Shown here: positions 43,673 to 51,688 of the stretch, one piece after another | How positions within the stretch are numbered: the stretch's first letter is position 1 | How the letters are laid out: each line of letters starts with the position of its first letter | DNA from: Betaproteobacteria bacterium | GTDB lineage: Bacteria; Pseudomonadota; Gammaproteobacteria; Burkholderiales; SG8-39 | Direction of reading: 5' to 3' | Length of the DNA: 64,000 bases | Assembly (NCBI GenBank): GCA_022340285.1 | Contig: JAJDOG010000002.1 | Location: 20,881-84,880, forward strand | Program-made: the position numbers and the translations under genes | The notes under the pieces: generated by a model | Seen by the model: only the letters and a program-made list of their open reading frames with translations | Told to the model about the DNA's origin: nothing | Database searches by the model: none

Positions 43673-43891
43673 GGCGCGCGATCGCGTTAAGGCCTTGAAC
43701 GAGCGGGGATCATCGGCGCCATGCGCAGAAGCTGAACGTTTCCCGGACGCAACATGTTCCACGGCCGAAACAGTCGGTGGCGAGGTGTTGCGGCGCGAAA
43801 TGGCGACGGGGACATGGGGCGCCGACGGCCTCGGGCCGCACGCGGTGTGCGCTCAGCGAAAAGAGCGAACTGCGCGGTCGGCCGACGTCGC

Positions 43892-43905
43892 TTGACCTCT
43901 GTCAA
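43892..43905. promoter_or_regulatory. FNR/CRP-type inverted repeat upstream of the desaturase gene
   Basis: TTGAC-CTCT-GTCAA has perfect 5-base arms around four bases, the layout of FNR/ANR sites (TTGAT-N4-ATCAA) with one base changed per arm. It lies about 58 bases before the desaturase ATG. Oxygen-dependent control would make sense because the desaturase needs O2, but no regulator gene is visible in the window. Confidence 0.45.
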
Positions 43906-43962
43906 AGCCCGTCCAGGCACTCGGACTATGCTGATCATAAGAGCTGGTTCAAACGGACTTTT

Positions 43963-45141
43963 ATGATGTTTTTCTCTGGCGTATTCGATCTCCCATGGTG
44001 GGGCTATGCGATCGTTGCCCTTTCGCTCACACACGTGACCATCGTGGCAGTCACGTTGTTCCTCCACCGCCATCAGGCGCACCGCGCACTCGACTTTCAT
44101 CCTGTCGTGAGTCACTTCTTTCGGTTCTGGCTGTGGCTGACGACCGGGATGGTCACCAAGGAATGGGCCGCGGTCCACCGCAAGCATCATGCGACATGCG
44201 ACACCCCGGAGGATCCGCACAGCCCGCAGATCTACGGCATCAACCGCGTGCTCTGGGGCGGCGTCTTCCTGTACGTCAAGGAGGCCAACCGGCGCGACAC
44301 CATCGAGCGCTACGGGAGGGGAACGCCCGATGACTGGATCGAGCGCAACCTGTACTCAAGATTCCAGGTTCTCGGGCTCACGTCGATGGGTGTCGTGAAC
44401 GTCGTCCTGTTCGGTGTCGTGCCCGGCGTTCTGATCCTGGTGACGCAGATCATATGGATTCCGTTCTGGGCCGCCGGCGTCATCAATGGCATTGGCCACT
44501 ACTGGGGCTATCGCAATTGGCCGAGCCCCGACTGGAGCACCAACATCGCGCCGTGGGGCATCCTTATCGGCGGCGAAGAGCTGCATAACAATCATCATGC
44601 CTATCCGACCTCGGCCAAGCTCTCGAATAAATGGTTCGAGCTTGACATCGGTTGGGCGTACATTCGCGTGCTCGAAGCACTGGGGCTCGCGAACGTCAAG
44701 CACGTGGCGCCCACGCCGCGAGTCGCCGCGCCCAGGCCCGTGGTGGATCCCGCGACCCTTCAAGCCGTCATCACATACCGTTACGATGTGCTGGCAAGGT
44801 ACGGGCGGCTATTGAAGGAGGCCTACGCGGCGGAGCTCCGCAGGCTGCGCAAGCGAGCCCCTGAAGACGCGCGCGTCCTGGCACGCCTCAAGCGCTGGTT
44901 GAACCGGGACGAGAAGACGCTCCGCGGTCCGGAGCGCGAGGTGCTCGCGACGGCGCTGCCGAAGTCGCGCGTGCTGCAGACCATGTATTCCATGCGGCAC
45001 GACCTGGCGGCCGTCTGGGGTCGCTCGACCGCAAGCCGAGAACAGCTTGTCAAGCAGCTGCATGATTGGTGCAAGCGCGCCGAGGCAAGCGGCATCCGGC
45101 CGCTCATGGAGCTTTCGCAACGGTTGCGCAGCTACGCCTGA
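43963..45141 (+). CDS. Acyl-CoA/acyl-lipid delta-9-type fatty acid desaturase
   Basis: A 392-residue integral membrane di-iron desaturase. The three histidine boxes are intact: HRHQAH, HRKHH and HNNHH. There are about four membrane spans in the first 250 residues. The C-terminal ~120 residues are soluble, basic and helical, longer than the minimal enzyme. It inserts a double bond into membrane acyl chains with O2 and an electron donor. Start ATG 43963 (or the next ATG at 43966) is chosen because the first hydrophobic segment begins there; no strong ribosome site is seen. Confidence 0.88.
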   Translation: MMFFSGVFDLPWWGYAIVALSLTHVTIVAVTLFLHRHQAHRALDFHPVVSHFFRFWLWLTTGMVTKEWAAVHRKHHATCDTPEDPHSPQIYGINRVLWGGVFLYVKEANRRDTIERYGRGTPDDWIERNLYSRFQVLGLTSMGVVNVVLFGVVPGVLILVTQIIWIPFWAAGVINGIGHYWGYRNWPSPDWSTNIAPWGILIGGEELHNNHHAYPTSAKLSNKWFELDIGWAYIRVLEALGLANVKHVAPTPRVAAPRPVVDPATLQAVITYRYDVLARYGRLLKEAYAAELRRLRKRAPEDARVLARLKRWLNRDEKTLRGPEREVLATALPKSRVLQTMYSMRHDLAAVWGRSTASREQLVKQLHDWCKRAEASGIRPLMELSQRLRSYA

Positions 45142-45162
45142 GCTCGCCGACCACGGGTCGGG

Positions 45163-45624
45163 CTATCTGCGGTGAATGCGCCGCCAGATCCAGTGGTCGA
45201 GCGAGAGCTTGCCCGGGCCGTGAAACAGCGTCACGAGAAGCAGCATCCCCCAGTAGACGTGCGATGCGAGCGCCGCCTCGTTTCCGGAGAGGACGTGCCA
45301 GAACGAGATCACGGCCACGATGTTCACCACCGTGAGTCCGAGCGCTGCAAACCGGGTGGCGAGCCCCACAGCAAGCAACGGGGGCAGGGCGAGCTCGCCG
45401 AACGTACCGAGAAACGCGGCCACCTGGGTCGGGAGCAGCGGGACGTGATACTCGTTGGAGAACAGATACAGCGTCGCGTCCCAGCTCCGGATCTTGGTGA
45501 GGCCCGACTTGAAGAAGGCGTCGGCGACGTAGAGTCGGATCACGAGGTCGATGACGTGCGCCAGCGGCGTCAGCCAACCGAGCACCCGATCGATCAGCGG
45601 CATGACGATTGCCAGTCGGCTCAT
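45163..45624 (-). CDS. DoxX-family membrane protein of the bufferin operon
   Basis: A 153-residue protein with four hydrophobic segments and DoxX-type motifs (LYVADAFFKSGLTKI, then LFHGPGKLSLD). Its ATG at 45624 overlaps the hvfC stop in an ATGA unit, so it is translationally coupled. DoxX proteins accompany DUF692-DUF2063 pairs in many hvf/buf operons, where they probably take part in redox or membrane steps of peptide maturation or export. The exact role is unknown. Confidence 0.85.
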   Translation of the reverse strand: MSRLAIVMPLIDRVLGWLTPLAHVIDLVIRLYVADAFFKSGLTKIRSWDATLYLFSNEYHVPLLPTQVAAFLGTFGELALPPLLAVGLATRFAALGLTVVNIVAVISFWHVLSGNEAALASHVYWGMLLLVTLFHGPGKLSLDHWIWRRIHRR

Positions 45625-46412
45625 GTCAACTCCTCTCCCGGTTCTGCAAGCTCGACGATGACGCCGGCCTCGATCCAGCGCGCGAGCGCTGTTGCGGCAT
45701 CGAACTCGGAGTCCTCGGCCGCAGCGGCTTCGAGCGCATCTCCGAGGGTCGCGCATTTCTGCACCGAAGCGAGAAAGCGGTAATCGCCCGCAGCGAGCGC
45801 GCAAACCTCGGCTCTCCAGCGTGGACGATGAACGAGGACCCGATCGGGCCCTGCGTCGAGGTCGACGTCGAACGCCCCCGCATAGTCGTCCTGATGCACC
45901 GTCCAGATGTGCGCGAGCGGCCAGCCCGACGTGAGCAGTGCGCAGGCCGGCGCGAGCGCCGGGCGCAGCTCGGTCCAGCGCTCGGGCGGCAAGCCCGTCA
46001 GGCGCGAGGGATCGTACGGCGCACTGTCCGCCGCATAGTAGGCGCGGTGTGCAAGCCATTCCATGCGCGCAACGTCGGGCAGATAGGGAAGGTCGCTCGT
46101 GTGGGGGAACGCGGCGAGGAACGTTGCCAGCGCCTCGCCGTACTCGTTGAGGTCGCCGCTCGTCGAGGGGTGGGCGCGGACGTACTCACGCGCGGTCGCT
46201 TCGAAGAATTCTGCGCCGACGATCTTGCGGACGATCGGATAGGCAGCGACGAGGGCATCGATGCCGTTGCCGACAATGTTGCCGCGATAGACAGCAAGCC
46301 GTGCCGGTGCCGCATCCGGCGCGCCGCGGAAGAGGGGAGTGACGGCCGCTGTGAGCCCGGCATTGCCGATCGCAGCCCCGAGCGCATGCTGGAGCTCACG
46401 CAGCGCGGGCAT
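45621..46412 (-). CDS. hvfC: HvfC/BufC-family partner protein (DUF2063)
   Basis: A 263-residue soluble protein. The start at 46412 gives the usual DUF2063 opening [15 protein letters not shown]; it overlaps the end of hvfB by 17 bases. The family motif [22 protein letters not shown] is at about residues 30-52. DUF2063 proteins bind the MNIO enzyme (DUF692) and its precursor peptide and are needed for modification. Third gene of the operon hvfA-hvfB-hvfC-doxX. Confidence 0.9.
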   Translation of the reverse strand: MPALRELQHALGAAIGNAGLTAAVTPLFRGAPDAAPARLAVYRGNIVGNGIDALVAAYPIVRKIVGAEFFEATAREYVRAHPSTSGDLNEYGEALATFLAAFPHTSDLPYLPDVARMEWLAHRAYYAADSAPYDPSRLTGLPPERWTELRPALAPACALLTSGWPLAHIWTVHQDDYAGAFDVDLDAGPDRVLVHRPRWRAEVCALAAGDYRFLASVQKCATLGDALEAAAAEDSEFDAATALARWIEAGVIVELAEPGEELT

Positions 46413-47250
46413 GCAGCACCTCCATGCGCGTTCGGGCCTTGGCGGCTTCTTCGAGCAGGACATCGATTTCCGGAATGTCGGTGTCCCACTCGATGAGCGA
46501 CGGCACCGCGCCGAAGCGCCGGAGCGCAGCGTCGTAGAGCCGCCACACGGCGTCTGCGACGCGATCGCCGTGATGATCGATGAGGCAGTGCTCTGTCACG
46601 AGATGTCCGGCCAGATGGATCTCTTCGACGCAGCCGACCGGGATCGTCCGCATCGTCGCGAGCGCGTCGGCACCGTGATTGATCTCGTTCACATATAGAT
46701 TGTTGACGTCGAGGAGCACGCCGCAGCCCGTGCGCCGCACGAGCTCGGCGAGGAAGTCGCCCTCCGCCATTTCGCTCGCTGCGAATTCCAGATAGGTGGA
46801 GAGGTTCTCCACGAGGATGCGCCGCCCGAGCAGTTCCTGCACCCGCGCGATGCGTTCGGCGATCAGCGCGAGGGCTTCGCTCGTGTAGGCGAGTGGTAGC
46901 AGATCGTTGAAGTGTCGGCCGTCTGCAGCGCCCCAGCAAAGGTGCTCGGATACGAGCGTGGGCTCGGTCGCATCGACGAGTCGTTTGAGCTTGGCGAGAT
47001 GCCGGCCGTCCAGGCCGTCGGCGGAACCTAGCCCGAGGCCTACACCGTGCAGGCTGAGCGGATAATCCGCCCGCACGCGCTCGAGCACGTGCCGGTCGTA
47101 GCCACCGTCGCCGAAGTAGTTTTCGCTATGGACCTCGACCCAGCCGACCGCCGGCCGGAAATCAAGAAAGTCGCGGTAGTGCGGGGCGCGCAGTCCGACC
47201 CCGGCGCCGAGGCGCGGGCCCACGCCGCGCGGGGTCGAGACTGTTCGCAT
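46396..47250 (-). CDS. hvfB: MNIO enzyme HvfB/BufB (DUF692), multinuclear iron oxidase
   Basis: A 284-residue TIM-barrel enzyme of the DUF692/MbnB family. Candidate iron ligands are visible in [44 protein letters not shown] and EIHLAGH. Family members use two or three iron ions and O2 to convert cysteines of a precursor peptide into oxazolone/thioamide or thiooxazole groups that bind copper. The precursor gene hvfA ends seven bases upstream. Cytosolic. Confidence 0.92.
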   Translation of the reverse strand: MRTVSTPRGVGPRLGAGVGLRAPHYRDFLDFRPAVGWVEVHSENYFGDGGYDRHVLERVRADYPLSLHGVGLGLGSADGLDGRHLAKLKRLVDATEPTLVSEHLCWGAADGRHFNDLLPLAYTSEALALIAERIARVQELLGRRILVENLSTYLEFAASEMAEGDFLAELVRRTGCGVLLDVNNLYVNEINHGADALATMRTIPVGCVEEIHLAGHLVTEHCLIDHHGDRVADAVWRLYDAALRRFGAVPSLIEWDTDIPEIDVLLEEAAKARTRMEVLHARAA

Positions 47251-47257
47251 TCCGGGA

Positions 47258-47557
47258 TCAGCTCTTCTTCATCATCTTTTCTTTGGCGAGCTTGCCCGGC
47301 TCGCCCTGCGTCAGGCTGCCGCCCATCTGCACGCAGGTGCCGGCCTTCACGACCTTGAAGTCGTTCGGGTCGTAATCCATCTTGGCATGACCGGCGCAGG
47401 AGTGCGCCGTCTTGTTGCTGCCGCAGTCGTTCTGGCCAGCTTTCGCTACGCCCCAACATTTCTCCTGGTTCTTGTCCTGGGCGAGTGCATTGCCCGAGGC
47501 CATACCCAGTGCAAACAGCCCGGCGATGGCGGTGCCCACGAGACGCTTCTGATTCAT
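47258..47557 (-). CDS. hvfA: Bufferin precursor HvfA/BufA (DUF2282)
   Basis: A 99-residue precursor with a signal peptide ([15 protein letters not shown]) followed by the DUF2282 core. The four cysteines typical of bufferins are at 34, 45, 54 and 75 ([23 protein letters not shown]). AGGAGG precedes ATG 47557. After modification of its cysteines by HvfB/HvfC it is expected to be exported and to sequester copper in the periplasm. First gene of the operon. Confidence 0.93.
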   Translation of the reverse strand: MNQKRLVGTAIAGLFALGMASGNALAQDKNQEKCWGVAKAGQNDCGSNKTAHSCAGHAKMDYDPNDFKVVKAGTCVQMGGSLTQGEPGKLAKEKMMKKS

Positions 47558-47980
47558 GAATCCTCCTGTCGATGAATGAATGAAAGCGGGGACACGCCGA
47601 AACGCGATTCCCTCGCAGGGCCACCGATCGACCGTCGGCAAAGCCAGGCCGGGTGCACCCACCCGGCTCTTTACGAACCGCCACGCGCATTGGATTCGGG
47701 TCCGGCCGATTGCTGGGCAGATGCAGAGCCTCTGCGCCGCAACGACGCCGCGCGCCGCGCACTTGATCTAGATCGCGATCGAGGGATCGAAAAGAAATCA
47801 TCATGACCCCGCGCGGGGCAGGTGGCGGCAGGCGTCGTCCCTCGAGGTCTGCGCCGTGCGCCGACTAGGCCCCTTATATAGTGTGCGGCGCTTGCCTAAA
47901 GGAATGAGAAGCATTATCATTATTGCACGAAGGCGCCAACGACCCACATGTTTCCCTTTGTAAGCAAGGAAATACCAGTG
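47558..47980. other. Divergent region between the bufferin and iron-uptake operons
   Basis: No gene is supported. Near the right end is a Fur box (47905-47919). In the middle TTGAT-CTAG-ATCGC (47763-47776) matches an FNR-type site at 8 of 10 arm positions, which is weak. The bufferin side holds only a ribosome site I can name. Confidence 0.6.
47905..47919. promoter_or_regulatory. Fur box upstream of the cupredoxin-FTR1 operon
   Basis: TGAGAAGCATTATCA matches the Fur 7-1-7 inverted repeat TGATAAT-N-ATTATCA at 12 of 14 positions. It lies about 60-75 bases before the first gene of an iron-permease operon. The combination makes iron-repressed expression through Fur likely. Confidence 0.75.
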
Positions 47981-48310
47981 AAGACGACGCTGATGGCCGC
48001 ACTCCTGATCGGGGCATTCACTACCCCGCTCCTCGCTCGCGCGGAGACGCCCGAGTTCACGATCGTGATCAAGGATCACCGCTTCGAGCCGGCGGAGATC
48101 GTCGTGCCGGCCGAGACAAAGGTGAAGCTCGTGATCGACAACCGGGACGCCACCCCGGAGGAGTTCGAGAGCCATGAGCTCCGGCGCGAGAAGGTCATCG
48201 CGGGCGGCAGCAAAGCAAGCGTCTGGGTGGGCCCGTTGAAACCCGGCACGTACGCCTTTTTCGGCGAGTACCACGAGGACACCGCGAAGGGGCGGTTGAT
48301 CGTCAAGTAG
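47981..48310 (+). CDS. Periplasmic cupredoxin-like protein of an iron uptake operon
   Basis: A 109-residue protein starting at GTG 47981, which gives a clean signal peptide (MKTTLMAALLIGAFTTPLLA); an ATG at 47948 would add 11 residues. The mature cupredoxin fold (FTIVIKDHRFEPAEIVVPAE) has His residues in FESHELR and EYHEDTAKG that could bind metal. It resembles the cupredoxin part of EfeO and P19-type proteins that deliver or oxidise iron for an FTR1 permease. It lies 13 bases before that permease gene. Confidence 0.82.
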   Translation, partial: KTTLMAALLIGAFTTPLLARAETPEFTIVIKDHRFEPAEIVVPAETKVKLVIDNRDATPEEFESHELRREKVIAGGSKASVWVGPLKPGTYAFFGEYHEDTAKGRLIVK

Positions 48311-48323
48311 CGAGGCGCGCGCG

Positions 48324-49172
48324 ATGTTGGGCACCGCAGTCATCGTATTCCGCGAGGTGCTGGAGGCAGCGCTGATCGTCGCGATCGTCATGGGCGCCAG
48401 CCGCGGCGTGGCCCTGCGCGGTCGCTGGGTGAGCGCGGGCATCGCCATCGGCGTGCTGGTGGCGCTCCTCGTTGCGGCGTTCGCGGGGGCGATTTCCGAC
48501 GCGGTGCAAGGTCGGGGGCAGGAGATTCTCAACGCGTCGATCCTGCTCGCCGCGGTTGTCATGCTCGCTTGGCACAACGTCTGGATGAGCGCGCACGGGC
48601 GCAAGCTCGCCGACGAGATGAGGCGAATCGGTCATGATGTCCGGGTCGGCACGCGACCGCTCTCGGCAATCCTCTTCGTTACCGCGCTGGCGGTGATGCG
48701 GGAAGGATCGGAAACGGTGCTTTTCCTCTATGGGCTCGCAGCGAGCGGAACGCAGCGATTCGGGCTGGTCGGAGGCGTTGTCCTGGGCCTCGCCGCCGGC
48801 GTGCTGCTGGGGGTCGTGCTGTATCGCGGCCTGCTGCGCATTCCGTTGCGGCACTTCTTTGCGGTCACAGGCTGGATCGTTCTGCTGCTCGCGGCGGGCC
48901 TTGCCGCGAATGCCGCCGGCTATCTCACCCAGGCCGGATTGTTGCCGACCTTGGTGCCCGAGGTCTGGAACACGGCGGTCATCCTCAATCAGGACAGCGC
49001 CGTCGGACAGCTTCTCCACATCCTGATTGGCTACAACGACCGACCCTCGGGGATTCAGGTGGTCTTCTACGTCGTGACGCTCGTCGCCGTTCTCGCACTC
49101 ATGCGGCTATTCGGCGGTCGCGACGGTCAGCGTTCCGGCCGCCCTCCCGCCAAGGCGAGCGTCGCCGCCTGA
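48324..49172 (+). CDS. FTR1-family high-affinity iron permease
   Basis: A 282-residue membrane protein with seven or so spans. Both iron-binding REGLE-type motifs are present: REVLE at 10-14 and REGSE at 126-130. With the cupredoxin encoded upstream and the Fur box it forms an EfeU-like two-gene iron uptake system. The C-terminal 15 residues are basic and cytoplasmic. Confidence 0.92.
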   Translation: MLGTAVIVFREVLEAALIVAIVMGASRGVALRGRWVSAGIAIGVLVALLVAAFAGAISDAVQGRGQEILNASILLAAVVMLAWHNVWMSAHGRKLADEMRRIGHDVRVGTRPLSAILFVTALAVMREGSETVLFLYGLAASGTQRFGLVGGVVLGLAAGVLLGVVLYRGLLRIPLRHFFAVTGWIVLLLAAGLAANAAGYLTQAGLLPTLVPEVWNTAVILNQDSAVGQLLHILIGYNDRPSGIQVVFYVVTLVAVLALMRLFGGRDGQRSGRPPAKASVAA

Positions 49173-49193
49173 GCCAGCGGCGTTTCCCAAGCG

Positions 49194-49805
49194 TCAGGCG
49201 TGCGGCTTGGTCTTCTGCATGGTCGGGCGCGTCGCGATTTGCGCGAGCCACGCCGCCAGCTTCGGCCGGCGGCTGCGCCAGTCGTCGTTCGCGAAGCGGA
49301 AGTCGAGCCACTCCAGCGCACACGCGATGGCGATGTCGCCGAGGTCGAAGGATTTGCCCCATCCGCCCGCCTCGCGTTCGGCGACGTCGAGCGCAAAGTC
49401 GATCTTGAGCTGCTGCCCCTTCAGCCACTCGGGCCAGCGCAGATTCTCCGGTCGCGCGGCGAGCTCGTACCGCCGCAATATGCCTGCGTCGAGGACGCCA
49501 TCGCCCAGCGCCTGGCGCCGCAGCGTCTTCCAGTGCTTGTCACCATGTGCCGGGATCAGGCGATTTCCTCCCGCCTTGGCGTCGAGATACTCGCAGATGA
49601 CGGGCGAGTTGAAGAGCACCATGCCTTCATCGGTCTCGAGCGCCGGGACTTTCATGAACGGATTCTTGAGGCCCAACGCCTCGTTCGGTTTGTGGGGCGC
49701 GACCGGCGTCTCGATTTCCTGCACGCGGTCGGCGAGGCCGAGCTCGAGTACAGCCACACGCACCTTGCGTGCATAGGGCGAGGGAGGTGAGTAGTACAGT
49801 TTCAT
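49194..49805 (-). CDS. Glutathione S-transferase
   Basis: A 203-residue GST. The N-terminal thioredoxin-like domain starts MKLYYSPPSPYARKVRVA, where the Ser after the Pro-rich turn probably activates glutathione; NPFMKVPALETD holds the cis-Pro. The C-terminal helical domain is complete (DLGDIAIACALEWLDFR). It begins 17 bases after the SDR gene stop on the same strand, so the two may be co-transcribed. Substrate unknown. Confidence 0.9.
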   Translation of the reverse strand: MKLYYSPPSPYARKVRVAVLELGLADRVQEIETPVAPHKPNEALGLKNPFMKVPALETDEGMVLFNSPVICEYLDAKAGGNRLIPAHGDKHWKTLRRQALGDGVLDAGILRRYELAARPENLRWPEWLKGQQLKIDFALDVAEREAGGWGKSFDLGDIAIACALEWLDFRFANDDWRSRRPKLAAWLAQIATRPTMQKTKPHA

Positions 49806-49822
49806 GTGTTTTCCTCGCGCGC

Positions 49823-50527
49823 TCAGACGATCAGGCCGCCGCCGTCCACGTACACGATGGAGCCGGTCATGAAGCCGATCGTCATGAACGCGAGAATCTG
49901 GCGCGCGATGTCCTCGCCGACACCGACCCGCTTGACGGGCAGCGCGGCCGCCGTCTTTTCCAGCATGGCCTTGCGCGCGGCTTCGGGCATCGCCGCGCGG
50001 ATCGGCGTGTCGATGATTCCCGGTGACACCGCATTGACGCGCACTGGCGCGAGATCGATCGCCAGGCTACGCGCGAGCGATTCCAGTGCGCCATTGGCCG
50101 CTCCGACGATTGCCGACGCGGGGCGCGGCCGGACGCTCAGGAATCCCGAGACGATGGTGAGCGAACCACCCGGGGCGATGCTCGCGTTCCGGGCCACGCG
50201 CCACGCGCCCCAGAACTTGCTCTCCATCGTGGCCTTCGCATCCTCCATCGAAAGCTCCTTGACGTGGGCGGAGCGAAGCTGTGCGGCGGTCACGGCTACG
50301 TGATCGACGGTTCCGCATTCCCGAAACAGACTCTCGACAGCCGAATCGCTGGTGACGTCCGCCGCGACGGCCCGGACGCCGAGGCGCTTCGCGGCAGCTT
50401 GTAGCTTGTCACCCGGGCGCGACGCGATGACCACCGTCGCGCCTTCGGCTTTGCACAGTTCGGCGGTGGCGTATCCGATACCCGAGGAGCCTCCCACGAC
50501 GACCACGGTCTTGTCTTGAAGCAGCAC
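49823..50527 (-). CDS. SDR-fold protein lacking the usual Tyr-Lys catalytic pair
   Basis: A 234-residue Rossmann protein starting at GTG 50527 after AAGGA. The cofactor motif GGSSGIG is at about 12-18, and NAVSPGIIDTPI near the end is typical of short-chain dehydrogenases. Where YxxxK is expected the sequence reads VGAAN (in ASAIVGAANGALESLA), so the normal catalytic Tyr and Lys are missing. It may bind NAD(P) without classical dehydrogenase activity or use another residue. It lies upstream of the GST gene. Confidence 0.85.
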   Translation of the reverse strand: MLLQDKTVVVVGGSSGIGYATAELCKAEGATVVIASRPGDKLQAAAKRLGVRAVAADVTSDSAVESLFRECGTVDHVAVTAAQLRSAHVKELSMEDAKATMESKFWGAWRVARNASIAPGGSLTIVSGFLSVRPRPASAIVGAANGALESLARSLAIDLAPVRVNAVSPGIIDTPIRAAMPEAARKAMLEKTAAALPVKRVGVGEDIARQILAFMTIGFMTGSIVYVDGGGLIV

Positions 50528-50715
50528 TGGCGTTCCTTTCGGTGAATTCGCGTGTGAACCGCGAATCTTAGAGGGTCGGGGCGTGATCCACAATCGCCGC
50601 ATTGAATGAACTCGCAACGATGGATCTCCAGCCGCCCGCGGCGGTACACTTGAACCCTGATACATTGGCCACGGAAGCCTGGGCGGCCAGGGCCACGCAG
50701 GCGAAGGAGAGCACC

Positions 50716-51669
50716 ATGCCGAGACATCGCGATTACGTGCCCCACGGCGTCATCCCCGCGGTGCTGCTGCCGTTCAAGGAAGACCTTTCGATCGATGAGG
50801 CTGCCTATTACGCGCACCTGCGCGACGTCGCCTCGGTCGAGGGCATCTCGGCGGTCACCACCAATGCGCACGCCTCCGAAGTGGCATCGTGCACCTTCGC
50901 CGAGCAGGAGCGCGTGCTGGCGATGACGACCGACGAAATCGGCGACCGGCTGCCGATCGTGAACGGGATCTATGCCGAAAACGCGCTCGACGCTGCGCGC
51001 CTCGCGAGAATGGCCCACGACAACGGCGCCTCCGCGCTGCTGGTGTTCCCGTCGGGGGTGTACACCTTCGGCCAGCGTCCCGCGATGGCCGTGGATCACT
51101 TCAAGCGCATCGCGGACGTCACGGATCTGCCGTTGATCCTCTTTCAATATCCGCTCGCGGGCGGGCAGGGTTACCCGCTGCCGACGTTGCTCGAGATCCT
51201 CGACGCGGTGCCCACGGTACGCGCGATCAAGGACTGGTGCTCCAATCCGGTGCTGCACGAGCGCCACGTGCGCGTGCTGCAGTCGCGCACGCCGCCGGTC
51301 AACGTGCTCACCACACACAGCTCGTGGCTGATGAGCTCGCTGGTGATGGGCTGCAACGGCCTCTTGTCGGGCAGCGGCTCGGTGATCGCCGATCTGCAGG
51401 CCCAGCTCTTTCGGGCAGTGCAGGCGAACGACCTCGCGACGGCGCGACGTCTGAACGACCGAATCTGGCCGACCGCGGAGGTTTTCTACGCCGAGCCGTG
51501 GGTCGACATGCACAATCGGATGAAGGAAGCGCTGGTGCTGCTCGGCAAGCTTCCGCGCGCGACGGTCCGCCCGCCGCTCATGAAGCTTCCCGCGCCGGAA
51601 GTCGAGCGCATCCGCCAGGCGCTCGTCTCCGCAGGATTGCTCGCAGGTCCGGCGCGCAAGGTCGCTTGA
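50716..51669 (+). CDS. Dihydrodipicolinate synthase family aldolase/lyase
   Basis: A 317-residue TIM barrel of the DapA/N-acetylneuraminate lyase class. The Schiff-base Lys is in VRAIKDW and the catalytic Tyr in ILFQYP. The first loop reads TTNAHASEV rather than the GTTGE of true DapA, so a pyruvate aldolase or hydratase on another substrate is likely. ATG 50716 follows GAAGGAGAG. It precedes the FAD dehydrogenase gene by 19 bases, suggesting a shared pathway. Confidence 0.88.
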   Translation: MPRHRDYVPHGVIPAVLLPFKEDLSIDEAAYYAHLRDVASVEGISAVTTNAHASEVASCTFAEQERVLAMTTDEIGDRLPIVNGIYAENALDAARLARMAHDNGASALLVFPSGVYTFGQRPAMAVDHFKRIADVTDLPLILFQYPLAGGQGYPLPTLLEILDAVPTVRAIKDWCSNPVLHERHVRVLQSRTPPVNVLTTHSSWLMSSLVMGCNGLLSGSGSVIADLQAQLFRAVQANDLATARRLNDRIWPTAEVFYAEPWVDMHNRMKEALVLLGKLPRATVRPPLMKLPAPEVERIRQALVSAGLLAGPARKVA

Positions 51670-51688
51670 GCGACGCGATTTATTTGCA

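Larger units (their letters stand above)
43584..43962. other. Divergent control region of the fibre operon and the desaturase gene
   Basis: No gene is supported in these 379 bases. On the left lie the fibre gene ribosome site and a sigma-54-type promoter (43657-43672). On the right lies an FNR/CRP-type inverted repeat (43892-43905) upstream of the desaturase gene. The centre is plain GC-rich sequence with no repeat I can name. Confidence 0.65.

Noticed and set aside
47763..47776. FNR box upstream of hvfA
   Set aside because: One half site is degenerate (ATCGC), so I list it only as a weak match within the intergenic entry.
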